48,420 bases of DNA, from positions 1-48,420 of the forward strand of contig CAKKRD010000032.1 in NCBI GenBank assembly GCA_919902515.1, in the 5' to 3' direction. The position numbers were made by a program, and so were the translations under genes. Positions 16,788-24,820 of the stretch are shown in pieces. How positions within the stretch are numbered: the first letter of the stretch is position 1; each line of letters opens with the position of its first letter. This stretch comes from Nitrosomonadaceae bacterium. GTDB lineage: Bacteria; Pseudomonadota; Gammaproteobacteria; Burkholderiales; Nitrosomonadaceae. Below the pieces are notes generated by a model. That model did not search any database. It saw nothing but the letters and a program-made list of their open reading frames with translations, and was not told the origin of the DNA.

Positions 16788-17639
16788 CTACTCCTGCGCC
16801 AGCAGTTTCATGCTGGCATACTGCCGTTCGATTTCCGCCATCTGTATCGGCAGCATGTCATGATCCATATCCAGACGCGTCCATGCCGCAACGGACAGTG
16901 ACGGCATCAGATCGGAATTGCGATCATCAAAATCCAGCATATGCGACAGAACGTTGGCGACATGCACCAGATCTGTCAACGAATTGGGCTCGTACTCGGG
17001 ATTGTGATGGTCGCGAATTGCCTTCTGGATCGGCGCCGGAAAGCGCCAGCGCCGGGTCAGCTCATAGCCGATCTGCGCATGATCCAGTCCGAGCTCGGCA
17101 CGCTCTGCCATGACCATGGTGACATCATCCGCCGCACAGCATGCCCGTACCGCTGCGAAATTTTTATTGAAATACGCATCCAGCACCAGTTTGCCGACAT
17201 CGTGCAGTAATCCCGCAGTGAATGCCAAGCTTTCATCTCTGCCCGATATCTTCGCCAGGTGGTGAGCGCATACGGCAACACCGATGTTGTGATGCCAGAA
17301 AGACAGCCGGTCGAAACTGCTGGGAATTTCCGATATCGGAAATTGATTGATCAATCCGGCTGCCGCCACCAGCGAGCGCACATTATGAAAACCCAACACC
17401 ACCACCGCACCCTTGATCGAGCCGATCTTGCCGGAATTGCCGTAAAAGGGTGAGTTCGCTACCTGCAGTACGCGGGCTGTCAGCCCCTGATCCCGGCCAA
17501 TTTTCCGTACCAGGTCGGTGAAATTAACATCTTTTTTGTCGAAACTCGCCAGAATCTCCATCACCAGTACCGAAAGAGAGGGTATCTGACGAGCAGCACT
17601 GATCACCTGTTCGATCGTCAATGTATTCGCACCGCTCAT
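16788..17639 (-). CDS. HDOD domain protein
   Basis: A protein of 283 residues if started at ATG 17639, which has AAGGA about ten bases upstream; ATG 17657 or GTG 17699 would add up to 20 residues. The HDOD fold covers about residues 10-215, beginning with the family-typical QIPSLSVLVMEIL. An HD-like pair LLHDVGK is retained near residue 160, and a DHH segment occurs near 220. HDOD proteins are usually non-catalytic signalling partners of two-component and c-di-GMP systems. Its position directly upstream of the two kinases, in the same direction, suggests that it acts with them. The partner cannot be named from sequence. Confidence 0.88.
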   Translation of the reverse strand: MSGANTLTIEQVISAARQIPSLSVLVMEILASFDKKDVNFTDLVRKIGRDQGLTARVLQVANSPFYGNSGKIGSIKGAVVVLGFHNVRSLVAAAGLINQFPISEIPSSFDRLSFWHHNIGVAVCAHHLAKISGRDESLAFTAGLLHDVGKLVLDAYFNKNFAAVRACCAADDVTMVMAERAELGLDHAQIGYELTRRWRFPAPIQKAIRDHHNPEYEPNSLTDLVHVANVLSHMLDFDDRNSDLMPSLSVAAWTRLDMDHDMLPIQMAEIERQYASMKLLAQE

Positions 17640-17785
17640 GCTTCTGAATTCCTTCATTACACTTTGTTGTATTGGCTCGGGAATGATGGGGTAAACCACT
17701 CCTGACTAAGACTCTTCCTTCCCGGCCGCTCATGTAATACGTGGCCAACTGGAAGAATCGAGCGGTATGTCTACCTGGCTCCCGC

Positions 17786-18136
17786 TTAATCTTCTAGCTT
17801 AAGCGGTGAATTACTTTTGTTCAATGCGGAAAGCCGGTATTGCAGCAACGTATTACGCAGCTTGAGCATTATCGGGTCAGTACCAGCCACACGAAACAGA
17901 CGCTCGATCCTTGCCCTGATACCTGCTTCCAGTGTAGCGCTCTCTTCCAGGGTAAGCGGTACTTCCTGCGACACCATGACGTAATCTACCTCCCGCTGTC
18001 TGAGCGCGGCAATCATGGCAGCAGACAGCATCATCCCCTCCGACAGCAGGCAAGTGCCATTGGGATTACATACATCCTGCGCCAGCAGCATCCCTGTTTC
18101 AACCTGATCAAGTGTCAGGCGTTCTATATTTATCAT
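17786..18136 (-). CDS. Small protein resembling the N-terminal domain of HD-GYP proteins
   Basis: A 116-residue protein. I prefer ATG 18136, four bases after the stop of the upstream response regulator, with GGGGA at seven bases; an earlier start at 18169 would overlap that gene. The first 70 residues (VETGMLLAQDV, NPNGTCLLSEGMML, then QREVDYVMV) match the compact beta domain often found ahead of HD-GYP domains. Here it stands alone with a helical tail of about 45 residues. Possibly it is an adaptor or a separated piece of an HD-GYP protein. No enzyme motif is present. Confidence 0.75.
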   Translation of the reverse strand: MINIERLTLDQVETGMLLAQDVCNPNGTCLLSEGMMLSAAMIAALRQREVDYVMVSQEVPLTLEESATLEAGIRARIERLFRVAGTDPIMLKLRNTLLQYRLSALNKSNSPLKLED

Positions 18137-18140
18137 CCTG

Positions 18141-18956
18141 TCATCCCCTATCTTCAGGGTCTGGCACAATCACCAGCACCCGGCCTTCCGCTACCGAAGC
18201 AGCACCCATCGAATAACCCCAGAATTCCACATTATCTCCGTTTTCAAGCTGGCAGGTGTGGCGTTTCCCGCCCCCTCCGAGAGAATCAATCATGATTTGG
18301 GGCAACCGCTCCGAGACATAGCATCCAACCAGTGCTCCTCTGCTGCCGGCAGAAAATAACTCATCCGCCATGCGGTTGGTAACGGCAATCAGATCGTCTT
18401 CTCCAACACCAATTACCGCTACTGGCAGATCCTCCAATATTTCTTGCGATACCCGCAACATATCCAGGTTAAATATACCTTCAAGAGTTTCTTTCTCCAC
18501 GCGCTGCTCAAGCGTCTGGTTAATATTCAGCAGTTGCCTATTCGCTTCCCGCAGCGCCTGTTCCAGCCGGACATTCTCCATTTTCATTTCATAACGCTGA
18601 AAAGCCTCTTCTACATTGGCCCGCAGCAGATCATCTTCCCATGGTTTGGTGAGGAATTTATAGATGGCCCCACGGTTGATGGCATCCGTCACCGCGTTGA
18701 GTTCGGTATGTCCGCTCAACACGATGCGCACGGTATCGGGGTAGATGTCCTTCACCTTGCTCAAGAATTCCACACCGGTCATTTCCGGCATGCGTTGATC
18801 GGAAATAATCACGCCCACCTCATTCTGTGCCAGCAGTTCCAGCCCTTCCCTACCACCAGCCGCTTTCAGAATGTTGTAGCCATCACGCCGCAGCAGGCGC
18901 GCCAAGGCGGCAACAATGTTCTCTTCGTCGTCAATCAGCAGAAGTGTGCGTTCCAT
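18141..18956 (-). CDS. Response regulator, REC plus PAS-like domain
   Basis: A 271-residue protein from ATG 18956, which has AAGGA at four bases; ATG 18986 is an alternative that adds ten residues. The receiver (residues 3-120) has acidic pair Asp9-Asp10, phospho-acceptor Asp53 (IISDQRMPE), switch Ser and Lys. A coiled coil (about 125-165) leads to a PAS-like domain (about 170-265) with no DNA-binding or enzymatic output. It is the first gene of the minus-strand signalling cluster and would be the entry regulator. It may act by protein contact, perhaps with the small protein 4 bases downstream or with the HDOD protein. Confidence 0.9.
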   Translation of the reverse strand: MERTLLLIDDEENIVAALARLLRRDGYNILKAAGGREGLELLAQNEVGVIISDQRMPEMTGVEFLSKVKDIYPDTVRIVLSGHTELNAVTDAINRGAIYKFLTKPWEDDLLRANVEEAFQRYEMKMENVRLEQALREANRQLLNINQTLEQRVEKETLEGIFNLDMLRVSQEILEDLPVAVIGVGEDDLIAVTNRMADELFSAGSRGALVGCYVSERLPQIMIDSLGGGGKRHTCQLENGDNVEFWGYSMGAASVAEGRVLVIVPDPEDRG

Positions 18957-19043
18957 CGTGTCCTTAAGCGGCAAATCCTGATTCATTCAGCCTTAGTGTA
19001 AGTACGTCACGCATGCTATCAGTTTTTATCCATTGCGTGCCGA

Positions 19044-19064
19044 TCTGGTTTTTTGGAAACCAGA
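19044..19064. promoter_or_regulatory. Hairpin in the spacer between the signalling cluster and trmL
   Basis: Perfect 8-base arms TCTGGTTT and AAACCAGA surround a 5-base loop. No run of T follows on either strand, so it is not a standard terminator. It lies between divergent genes and could be an operator. The rest of 18987-19228 shows no gene. Confidence 0.3.
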
Positions 19065-19228
19065 CCGGTTAGCTTTTGTTTGCGGCATAATATGCGGGGA
19101 ACTTTAGCCTTCACTGAAACTTTTCCTGGCAGTTACTTCGGGCATTCCGCGCGGCACACCCGGCCTGATGGATCAGGCTATAACTTGCGCTACCCGGAAT
19201 GGTGGGTTTAACTTGATTGGCAAATACG

Positions 19229-19693
19229 ATGTTCGACGTGATCCTGTTCCAGCCTGAAATCCCGCCCAATACCGGCAACATCATTCGCCTGTGCGCGAAT
19301 ACGGGGGCAAAACTGCATCTCATCAAACCACTGGGGTTTACTCTGGAAGACAAACAACTGCTGCGCGCCGGCCTGGATTATCACGAGTTCGCCAGCATAA
19401 CGGTATACGAAACCTGGGCAGACTGCACCAGAAGTCTGCAAGACCGGCGCATTTTTGCCGTATCCACCAAGGGGACGCAACGCTACAACCTGGCCACTTA
19501 TGTCACTGGCGATGCTTTTCTTTTCGGCGCGGAAAGTAGTGGGCTGACGGTTGAGACACTGGAGAATTTTCCGGAAGAGCGCCGCATTCGTGTGCCGATG
19601 GTGGCCGGCAGTCGCAGCCTCAACCTATCCAATACGGTCGCGGTAGTGATCTACGAAGCTTGGCGGCAGACGGGGTTTAGCGGAGCAAACTGA
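19229..19693 (+). CDS. trmL: tRNA (cytidine/uridine-34 2'-O)-methyltransferase TrmL
   Basis: A small SPOUT methyltransferase of 154 residues that methylates the ribose of the wobble base in certain leucine tRNAs. I start at ATG 19229 ([17 protein letters not shown]), the usual N-terminus of the family, not at TTG 19217. The SAM-binding knot is formed by the conserved FGAESSGL and by [23 protein letters not shown] at the C-terminus; [11 protein letters not shown] is the N-terminal catalytic segment. It is a single gene, convergent with gpsA. Confidence 0.95.
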   Translation: MFDVILFQPEIPPNTGNIIRLCANTGAKLHLIKPLGFTLEDKQLLRAGLDYHEFASITVYETWADCTRSLQDRRIFAVSTKGTQRYNLATYVTGDAFLFGAESSGLTVETLENFPEERRIRVPMVAGSRSLNLSNTVAVVIYEAWRQTGFSGAN

Positions 19694-19762
19694 ACACGCC
19701 TGCTGTCAGCCATAACATTTTTATCGGCACAGGGCGCAAAAATGCGCTGCAGTCCTTCCTGT

Positions 19763-20752
19763 TCAGCCATTCTCGGTCTTCGGCTCCCGATTGAGCAACG
19801 CCTCTACTGCCGTCTTGGGCGGTACACCATCGTACAGTATGCTGCAGACCGCCTGGGTGATTGGCATTTCTACATCCAGTTCCCGGCTCAGCCGTAGTAC
19901 TTCCCGTGCGGTATACACGCCTTCTGCAATGTGTCCGAGATCCTGCAGAATATCCGGCAGCGGCCGGCCTGCCGCCAGCATTAAACCCACCCGCCGGTTA
20001 CGCGACAGGTCGCCAGTAGTAGTGAGTATCAGGTCGCCCACCCCCGCCAACCCCAGGAAGGTTTCCATTTGGCCACCTAGTTTCAGTCCCAGCCGGGTAA
20101 TCTCCGCTAAACCACGTGTGATCAGCGCGGCACGGGCATTGTGACCAAAACCCATGCCATCGGAAATACCGGCGGCTATCGTGATGACATTCTTGACCGC
20201 CCCGCCTGTTTCCACGCCGGCGACATCTCTGCTTGAATAAACCCGCAGCCGGGGAGTATGCAATTGTGCCGCAATGTTTCTGGAGAATTCTTCATCGTGT
20301 GACGCCAGGGTCAACGCAGTGGGCAGTCCCTGCGCCACCTCCTGGGCAAAACTCGGTCCTGACAGCACACCACAGGGCGCAACTCCGGCATATTCCTCCT
20401 GTGCTACCTGATGCGGCAACTTGGCGGATTGTGCCTCGAATCCCTTGCACCCCCAGATCACCGGGACAGCTCCTCCACAAGCAACAACCCTGCGCAATGT
20501 CTCGCGTAATCCGGCGACAGGAACGACGATCAGCGCAAGATCAGCAGTGTCAACAGCAGCGGCGAGCACAGATGTCAGTTGCAGTGAATCAGGCAGAGGG
20601 AAATCGGGAAGATAACGTCGGTTGGTACGCTGCGAGAGCATCTCGGCGAGATGCTCTGCATCCGGTGTCCACAATGTCACTTGATGGTGCGCACCGAGGT
20701 TAATGGCCAGTGCGGTGCCCCAGGCGCCCGCGCCCAGAATGGCTACTTTCAT
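19763..20752 (-). CDS. gpsA: Glycerol-3-phosphate dehydrogenase [NAD(P)+]
   Basis: GpsA reduces dihydroxyacetone phosphate to sn-glycerol 3-phosphate, the backbone of phospholipids, in the cytosol. The 329-residue protein has the dinucleotide motif LGAGAWGTALA at residues 6-16. It has the conserved catalytic segment GGAVKNVITIAAGISDGMG, where the Lys is the active-site base, and the LAGVGDLILTTTGDLSRNRR block. The length is normal. Its ATG overlaps the stop of the SH3 protein gene as ATGA. It is the last gene of the rhodanese-grxC-secB-SH3-gpsA series. Confidence 0.97.
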   Translation of the reverse strand: MKVAILGAGAWGTALAINLGAHHQVTLWTPDAEHLAEMLSQRTNRRYLPDFPLPDSLQLTSVLAAAVDTADLALIVVPVAGLRETLRRVVACGGAVPVIWGCKGFEAQSAKLPHQVAQEEYAGVAPCGVLSGPSFAQEVAQGLPTALTLASHDEEFSRNIAAQLHTPRLRVYSSRDVAGVETGGAVKNVITIAAGISDGMGFGHNARAALITRGLAEITRLGLKLGGQMETFLGLAGVGDLILTTTGDLSRNRRVGLMLAAGRPLPDILQDLGHIAEGVYTAREVLRLSRELDVEMPITQAVCSILYDGVPPKTAVEALLNREPKTENG

Positions 20753-21231
20753 GAACCCCAGACCTGATGTGTCCTGACGTAACCGCTCTGGCCGTCACGG
20801 TGGCGCACCTTGATCCAGCCATTCACAGCAGGTTCCAGCCACTCCATCACAACATTTTGCTGGGCTTCGAACAACAGCGGCGAACTTACATCCGCAGCCT
20901 GATACGCCTCGGCCTGCGGCGCAGTGACAATCACGTAGCGCTTGTTGCTTAACGTTTTCTCTTCCACCCAGGCAAGACCGCCGCCACTATCACGCACCTT
21001 GACCCAGCCCTCAACTTTCACTATCGCTTCCACCGGCAGGTGACGGCTTGCCACAAATACTTTGCCAGCCTTGAGCGACGGAGCGTCATACATAATGACG
21101 GCGCTGTCGGCTATGGAAAAAAACTCCAGCGCTGCAACGGCATACCCATGAATCATTAATAACGAAGCCAACAGTAGCGCCTGGGTTTGACGCCGCCGGG
21201 GCAAACTTTCGAGGAGTGAGGCGTATTTCAT
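20749..21231 (-). CDS. Exported bacterial SH3 domain protein
   Basis: A 160-residue protein with an N-terminal signal segment (basic PRRRQ, then a hydrophobic stretch at about 18-34, ending near AVAA) and two tandem SH3b-like modules. Module one (about 40-97) has the VIMYDAPSLKAGKVFV and GWVKVRDSGGGLAWV pattern. Module two (about 98-158) has VSSPLLFEAQQNVVMEW and GWIKVRHRDGQSGYV. Such domains bind peptidoglycan or other periplasmic ligands in related proteins. The place between secB and gpsA is common in betaproteobacteria, but no specific role is known. The gene starts 2 bases after the secB stop. Confidence 0.85.
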   Translation of the reverse strand: MKYASLLESLPRRRQTQALLLASLLMIHGYAVAALEFFSIADSAVIMYDAPSLKAGKVFVASRHLPVEAIVKVEGWVKVRDSGGGLAWVEEKTLSNKRYVIVTAPQAEAYQAADVSSPLLFEAQQNVVMEWLEPAVNGWIKVRHRDGQSGYVRTHQVWGS

Positions 21232-21233
21232 TT

Positions 21234-21713
21234 TCAGTGCGTTTGCTTGGCCTCATCCAGTGACCCCGTTGCCACTGTATTCAGGTCAGCCCGCTGTTTG
21301 TCCTGCTGGTAAATCACCTCAAAATTTACCGGGTTCAGAATTACCGGAGGAAATCCGGCACGCGTGACTATGTCTGACACGGCCTCGCGCAAATAGGGAA
21401 ACAGAATGTTGGGGCAGGCAATGCCCAATACCGGCTCCATTTCAGCTTCTGCCACGTTGCGTATCTGGAAGATGCCGGCCTGCCGGACCTCCACCAGAAA
21501 CATGGTCTTGTCATTGATTTTGGCAGTAATGGTTGCGGTCAACAGCGCTTCATACATGCCTTCATCGATGCGCTCACCTACCGTATGCAACTGCACATCC
21601 ACCTGGGGCGCTTCACGTTCAAGAAAAACTCCCGGCGCGTTGGGAATCTCCAGAGACAGGTCTTTGACATAGATTTTTTCGATGCGGAAAACCGGTTGCT
21701 GCTGTTCGCTCAT
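21234..21713 (-). CDS. secB: Protein-export chaperone SecB
   Basis: SecB is a tetrameric cytosolic chaperone that keeps precursors unfolded and hands them to SecA. The 159-residue protein has the conserved strands FRIEKIYVKDLSLEIPNAP at the N-terminus. It also has the acidic SecA-binding face and the CPNILFPYLREAVSDIVTRAGFPPVIL helix region near residues 100-126. The length is normal. The gene is about 107 bases downstream of grxC, so it may have its own promoter or be read through. Confidence 0.97.
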   Translation of the reverse strand: MSEQQQPVFRIEKIYVKDLSLEIPNAPGVFLEREAPQVDVQLHTVGERIDEGMYEALLTATITAKINDKTMFLVEVRQAGIFQIRNVAEAEMEPVLGIACPNILFPYLREAVSDIVTRAGFPPVILNPVNFEVIYQQDKQRADLNTVATGSLDEAKQTH

Positions 21714-21820
21714 GTTGAATTCCGTGTTGATTGATTTAAAAAGTAGCGCACTGGCGTAACAATCAGTATCGCAGGGATGCAGCCATTCCGGAAAACGGTT
21801 GAACCACTGCGGGACATATA

Positions 21821-22078
21821 TCAGGCCGCCAGCAGCTTTACCAGTTCATCGTTGCGATCAAGTTGCATCAGATCATCGTAACCGCCGACATGAATGTCGC
21901 CGATATAAATTTGCGGGACGGTACGGCGCGCACTTCTCTGCATCATTTCAATGCGGCGGGCAGGATCCAGATCAACGCGAATTTTTTCGATTTCCGTTAC
22001 CCCTTTGGAGCGCAATAGCCGTTCTGCCATAATGCAATAGGGACAAGTGCCAGTGGAGTACATGATTACTCTGGCCAC
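21821..22078 (-). CDS. grxC: Glutaredoxin 3
   Basis: An 85-residue dithiol glutaredoxin that reduces disulfides with glutathione. The active site CPYC is at residues 12-15. The cis-proline motif TVPQIYIGDIHVGGYDDL, which binds glutathione, is near residues 53-70. The length is typical for GrxC. It lies 10 bases after the rhodanese-like gene and belongs to the same transcript, which links thiol redox control to SecB-dependent export in gene order only. Confidence 0.95.
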   Translation of the reverse strand: MARVIMYSTGTCPYCIMAERLLRSKGVTEIEKIRVDLDPARRIEMMQRSARRTVPQIYIGDIHVGGYDDLMQLDRNDELVKLLAA

Positions 22079-22088
22079 GCAATTGCCT

Positions 22089-22508
22089 CTACTTCTGCAC
22101 TATTGGCAAATTCGCCTTCTGCCATGTGTCGATACCCCCTGCAAGATTATGCACATGGACAAAACCATGCTTGAGCAGAATCGAACCGGCTTTACCGGTG
22201 GTGTTCATGCCGCTGCGGTGTATCAGCACGATAGGCTTGCTTTTGAATTTTTCCAGTTCCTGTATCCTGTCCTCAAGCTTGTCGGCGGGAATATGCTTTG
22301 AATTGACGATGTGCCCCGCATCATATTCACTGCCTTCGCGTACATCCAGCACCAACGCATCCTTGTAGTTGATGAGCTGAACAGCCACCAGCGTATCCAC
22401 CTCATTACCGGAGCGACGTGCCGACAGCAACGACCACAGCAGCATGCCGCCGCTCACCGCAGCAGCAAGGATCATGGCAAAATTATTCTGTACGAATGCT
22501 GATTCCAT
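22089..22508 (-). CDS. Membrane-anchored rhodanese-like protein without catalytic Cys
   Basis: A 139-residue protein with one N-terminal membrane segment (about residues 10-27) and a rhodanese domain (about 38-136). The fold markers VLDVREGSEYDAGHI and GFVHVHNLAGGIDTW are present, but the active-site loop reads LIHRSGMNTTG, where active rhodaneses have Cys in place of the His. It therefore probably does not transfer sulfur and may bind a partner instead. YibN-type proteins next to grxC-secB are the usual neighbours in proteobacteria. It is the first gene of this operon and is divergent from gpmA. Confidence 0.88.
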   Translation of the reverse strand: MESAFVQNNFAMILAAAVSGGMLLWSLLSARRSGNEVDTLVAVQLINYKDALVLDVREGSEYDAGHIVNSKHIPADKLEDRIQELEKFKSKPIVLIHRSGMNTTGKAGSILLKHGFVHVHNLAGGIDTWQKANLPIVQK

Positions 22509-22590
22509 ATCTATTCCTTCATCTCCTCAACCGTAGATTTTATCAGAGACTGGAACATTCCGGGACTCTCTTGTTCCAACCGACTCAAAA

Positions 22591-22608
22591 CATGCCCTGA
22601 TCGGCATG
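22591..22608. promoter_or_regulatory. Inverted repeat between the rhodanese gene and gpmA
   Basis: Arms CATGCC and GGCATG of 6 bases surround a 6-base loop. On the minus strand it is followed by TTTT, a weak terminator-like feature that would act against antisense reading into the rhodanese gene. The surrounding 22509-22682 shows no gene. Confidence 0.25.
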
Positions 22609-22682
22609 CTGGCAAAAGCGCTGCTGATCAGTTTTCTGTTATTTGCCGGGTTCCGGAAAATTTCCCCGTCGTTCAGACCAAT

Positions 22683-22712
22683 TGCATGCTGCGGTATCTG
22701 GCAAAATATATT
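22683..22712 (+). promoter_or_regulatory. Candidate promoter of gpmA
   Basis: A -35 TTGCAT at 22683-22688, an 18-base spacer and a -10 TATATT at 22707-22712 in an AT-rich stretch. The start would be near 22719, leaving a leader of about 55 bases. The -10 matches 5 of 6 consensus bases, the -35 only 3. Confidence 0.35.
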
Positions 22713-22773
22713 AAAATATCATCGGATTTCAAACTGCTTCATAGAAGATCTCATCCTTTTCATAAAGGCCAAC

Positions 22774-23523
22774 ATGAAGAAACTTGTTCTCCTACGGCAT
22801 GGAGAAAGTACCTGGAACGAGGAAAATCGCTTTACCGGTTGGACCGATGTGGATTTGTCGCAGAAAGGCCTGGAGGAAGCTAGAAACTCCGGTCGGTTGT
22901 TGCGGGAAAATGGATTCGTATTCGATGTCGCCTACACTTCGGTATTGAAACGCGCCATACGCACTTTATGGGTCGCGCTGGATGAAATGGATCAGATGTG
23001 GGTCCCGGTCAATCTTTCCTGGCGACTGAACGAACGGCATTATGGCGCGCTGCAAGGTCTCAATAAAGCCGAAACAGCGACCCTATATGGTGACGAGCAG
23101 GTCCTGATCTGGCGCCGCAGCTACGATATCCGGCCACCTGCGCTGACTGCCGAGGATGAGCGCTACCCTGGCTTTGATCCCCGTTACCGAAATTTGGCCA
23201 AACAAGACATTCCCCTGACCGAGTGTCTCCAGGACACTGTGACAAGATTCCTTCCTTACTGGAACGAAACCATTGCGCCAGTAGTACGATCCGGGCAGCG
23301 GACCATCATTGCCGCCCATGGCAATTCACTGCGGGCGCTGGTCAAGTATCTCGACAACATCTCCGATCAGGATATTCTGGAGCTCAATATTCCTACTGGC
23401 ATACCGCTGGTGTACGAGCTTGACGACGATCTGAAACCCATCCGGAATTACTACCTGGGCGATCAGGCGGAAATTGAAAAGGCCAGACAAGCCGTGGCAA
23501 ATCAGGGCAAAGCGAAAGCCTAG
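22774..23523 (+). CDS. gpmA: 2,3-bisphosphoglycerate-dependent phosphoglycerate mutase
   Basis: GpmA interconverts 3- and 2-phosphoglycerate in glycolysis and gluconeogenesis. I use ATG 22774 ([12 protein letters not shown]), five bases after AAAGG; a longer frame from 22606 is not family-like. The 249-residue protein has the phosphohistidine motif RHGES with His9, RAIRT and LNERHYG near residues 61 and 89, and the second active-site His in AAHGNS near 183. The length is normal. It heads the plus-strand series gpmA-envC-ctpA-moeB, an order found in many betaproteobacteria. Confidence 0.97.
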   Translation: MKKLVLLRHGESTWNEENRFTGWTDVDLSQKGLEEARNSGRLLRENGFVFDVAYTSVLKRAIRTLWVALDEMDQMWVPVNLSWRLNERHYGALQGLNKAETATLYGDEQVLIWRRSYDIRPPALTAEDERYPGFDPRYRNLAKQDIPLTECLQDTVTRFLPYWNETIAPVVRSGQRTIIAAHGNSLRALVKYLDNISDQDILELNIPTGIPLVYELDDDLKPIRNYYLGDQAEIEKARQAVANQGKAKA

Positions 23524-23577
23524 TTCCTTAACTGACGGTTATCGCGGGCATATGATTTTTTTCCGGCGCAAGCACGA

Positions 23578-24789
23578 TTGAAAACATCCGTGTATATCCG
23601 TGTTAATTCACGGCTGGAGGCATTTTTCAAGTTCATCTTGCCCTGCGTTCTGGTGTTATCGTATCCGCTCCATGCCGCTCCCAAGACCAACCCGGAAGAC
23701 CTGAAGCAACTGCGTCACCGCATTGAAGCATTGCAGAAAGAACTGGCAAGCAAGGAAGAATCACGATCGGAGGCAGCAGATGCGTTGCGCGAATCAGAGC
23801 AAGCCATCAGCGATGCTAGCCGCAAGCTGGCTGAACTCGCACAGGAGCAGCACGCGGCCAATGGCACCCTCACTCAGCTGCAAACCCGATCCAGTCAGAT
23901 CAAAAGCAATATCGACACGCAACAATTGCAGCTAGGCAAACTGCTCTACCGGCAATACGTTGGCGGACAACAGGAATATTTGCGGCTATTGCTCAATCAG
24001 CAGGATCCCAACCAGATTGCACGTGAATTGCATTACTACAGCCACCTCTCGCGTGCACGCGCAGAAGGCATCAATACACTGCGCGCTAGCCTTGAGCAGC
24101 TTGATGCGCTCACCCGCGAGAGCCGCAATAAAAGTCTGGAGATTGCCGCAATTCAGGCTGAACAGGCCAGGCAGAAAAAACACCTGGAACAGGAAAAAGC
24201 CGAGCATAAAAAACTGCTCGCGCGCATTTCGCTGCAGGTTGAGCAGCAGCGGCGCGAAATCAGCAAGCTCAAGCGTGACGAGGAGCGCCTCTCCCGTCTG
24301 GTGGAAAGAATCGGCAAACTGCTCGCGCAAAAGAAACGCTCCACGCCTTTGAGCAACAGCAGCTTGCCCGACGCATCGACGGATGGAAATCCATTCGCAG
24401 CACTCAAGGGCCGCCTGAGTCTGCCGGTACGCGGGGAACTTACCAACCGCTTTGGTAGTCCACGTTCCGATGGCGGTATGACCTGGAAAGGACTGTTTAT
24501 CCGTTCACCCAGCGGTGAAGAGGTTAAAGCCATTGCCGGCGGCCGCGTGGTATTTGCCGACTGGCTAAGAGGATTCGGTAATCTTATGATCGTGGATCAT
24601 GGTGGCAGTTACATGAGTCTCTACGGCAACAACGAGATCATCTACAAACGAGTGGGTGATACCATACGCGGTGGTGACACCATTGCCGCAGTAGGAAACA
24701 GCGGCGGCAATGCGGATTCCGGTTTATACTTTGAGCTGCGCCATCAAGGCAAACCGTTTGACCCCTTGAACTGGGTCAGAATAAAATGA
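23578..24789 (+). CDS. envC: Murein hydrolase activator EnvC (degenerate LytM domain)
   Basis: An exported 403-residue protein. The frame opens at TTG 23578; GTG 23590 is another possible start. After a signal sequence ending near HAAP come two long coiled-coil blocks (about 40-130 and 165-265), then a LytM/M23 domain (about 285-403). The metal-binding residues of active LytM peptidases are absent: the first ligand segment reads TWKGLFI and the last HxH region reads LYFELRHQG. This is the pattern of EnvC, which does not cut peptidoglycan itself but activates cell-wall amidases at the division site. It lies about 30 bases ahead of the ctp-type protease gene. Confidence 0.92.
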   Translation: MKTSVYIRVNSRLEAFFKFILPCVLVLSYPLHAAPKTNPEDLKQLRHRIEALQKELASKEESRSEAADALRESEQAISDASRKLAELAQEQHAANGTLTQLQTRSSQIKSNIDTQQLQLGKLLYRQYVGGQQEYLRLLLNQQDPNQIARELHYYSHLSRARAEGINTLRASLEQLDALTRESRNKSLEIAAIQAEQARQKKHLEQEKAEHKKLLARISLQVEQQRREISKLKRDEERLSRLVERIGKLLAQKKRSTPLSNSSLPDASTDGNPFAALKGRLSLPVRGELTNRFGSPRSDGGMTWKGLFIRSPSGEEVKAIAGGRVVFADWLRGFGNLMIVDHGGSYMSLYGNNEIIYKRVGDTIRGGDTIAAVGNSGGNADSGLYFELRHQGKPFDPLNWVRIK

Positions 24790-24820
24790 ATGGCAATAAC
24801 ATAAGTCTGGAGAAAATGTA

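Noticed and set aside
19734-19747. Hairpin GCGCA-AAAA-TGCGC between trmL and gpsA as a terminator
   Set aside because: The stem is only 5 base pairs and no T run follows on either strand.
24430-24789. LytM domain of EnvC as an active peptidase
   Set aside because: The His and Asp metal ligands of LytM enzymes are missing, matching the non-catalytic activator type.
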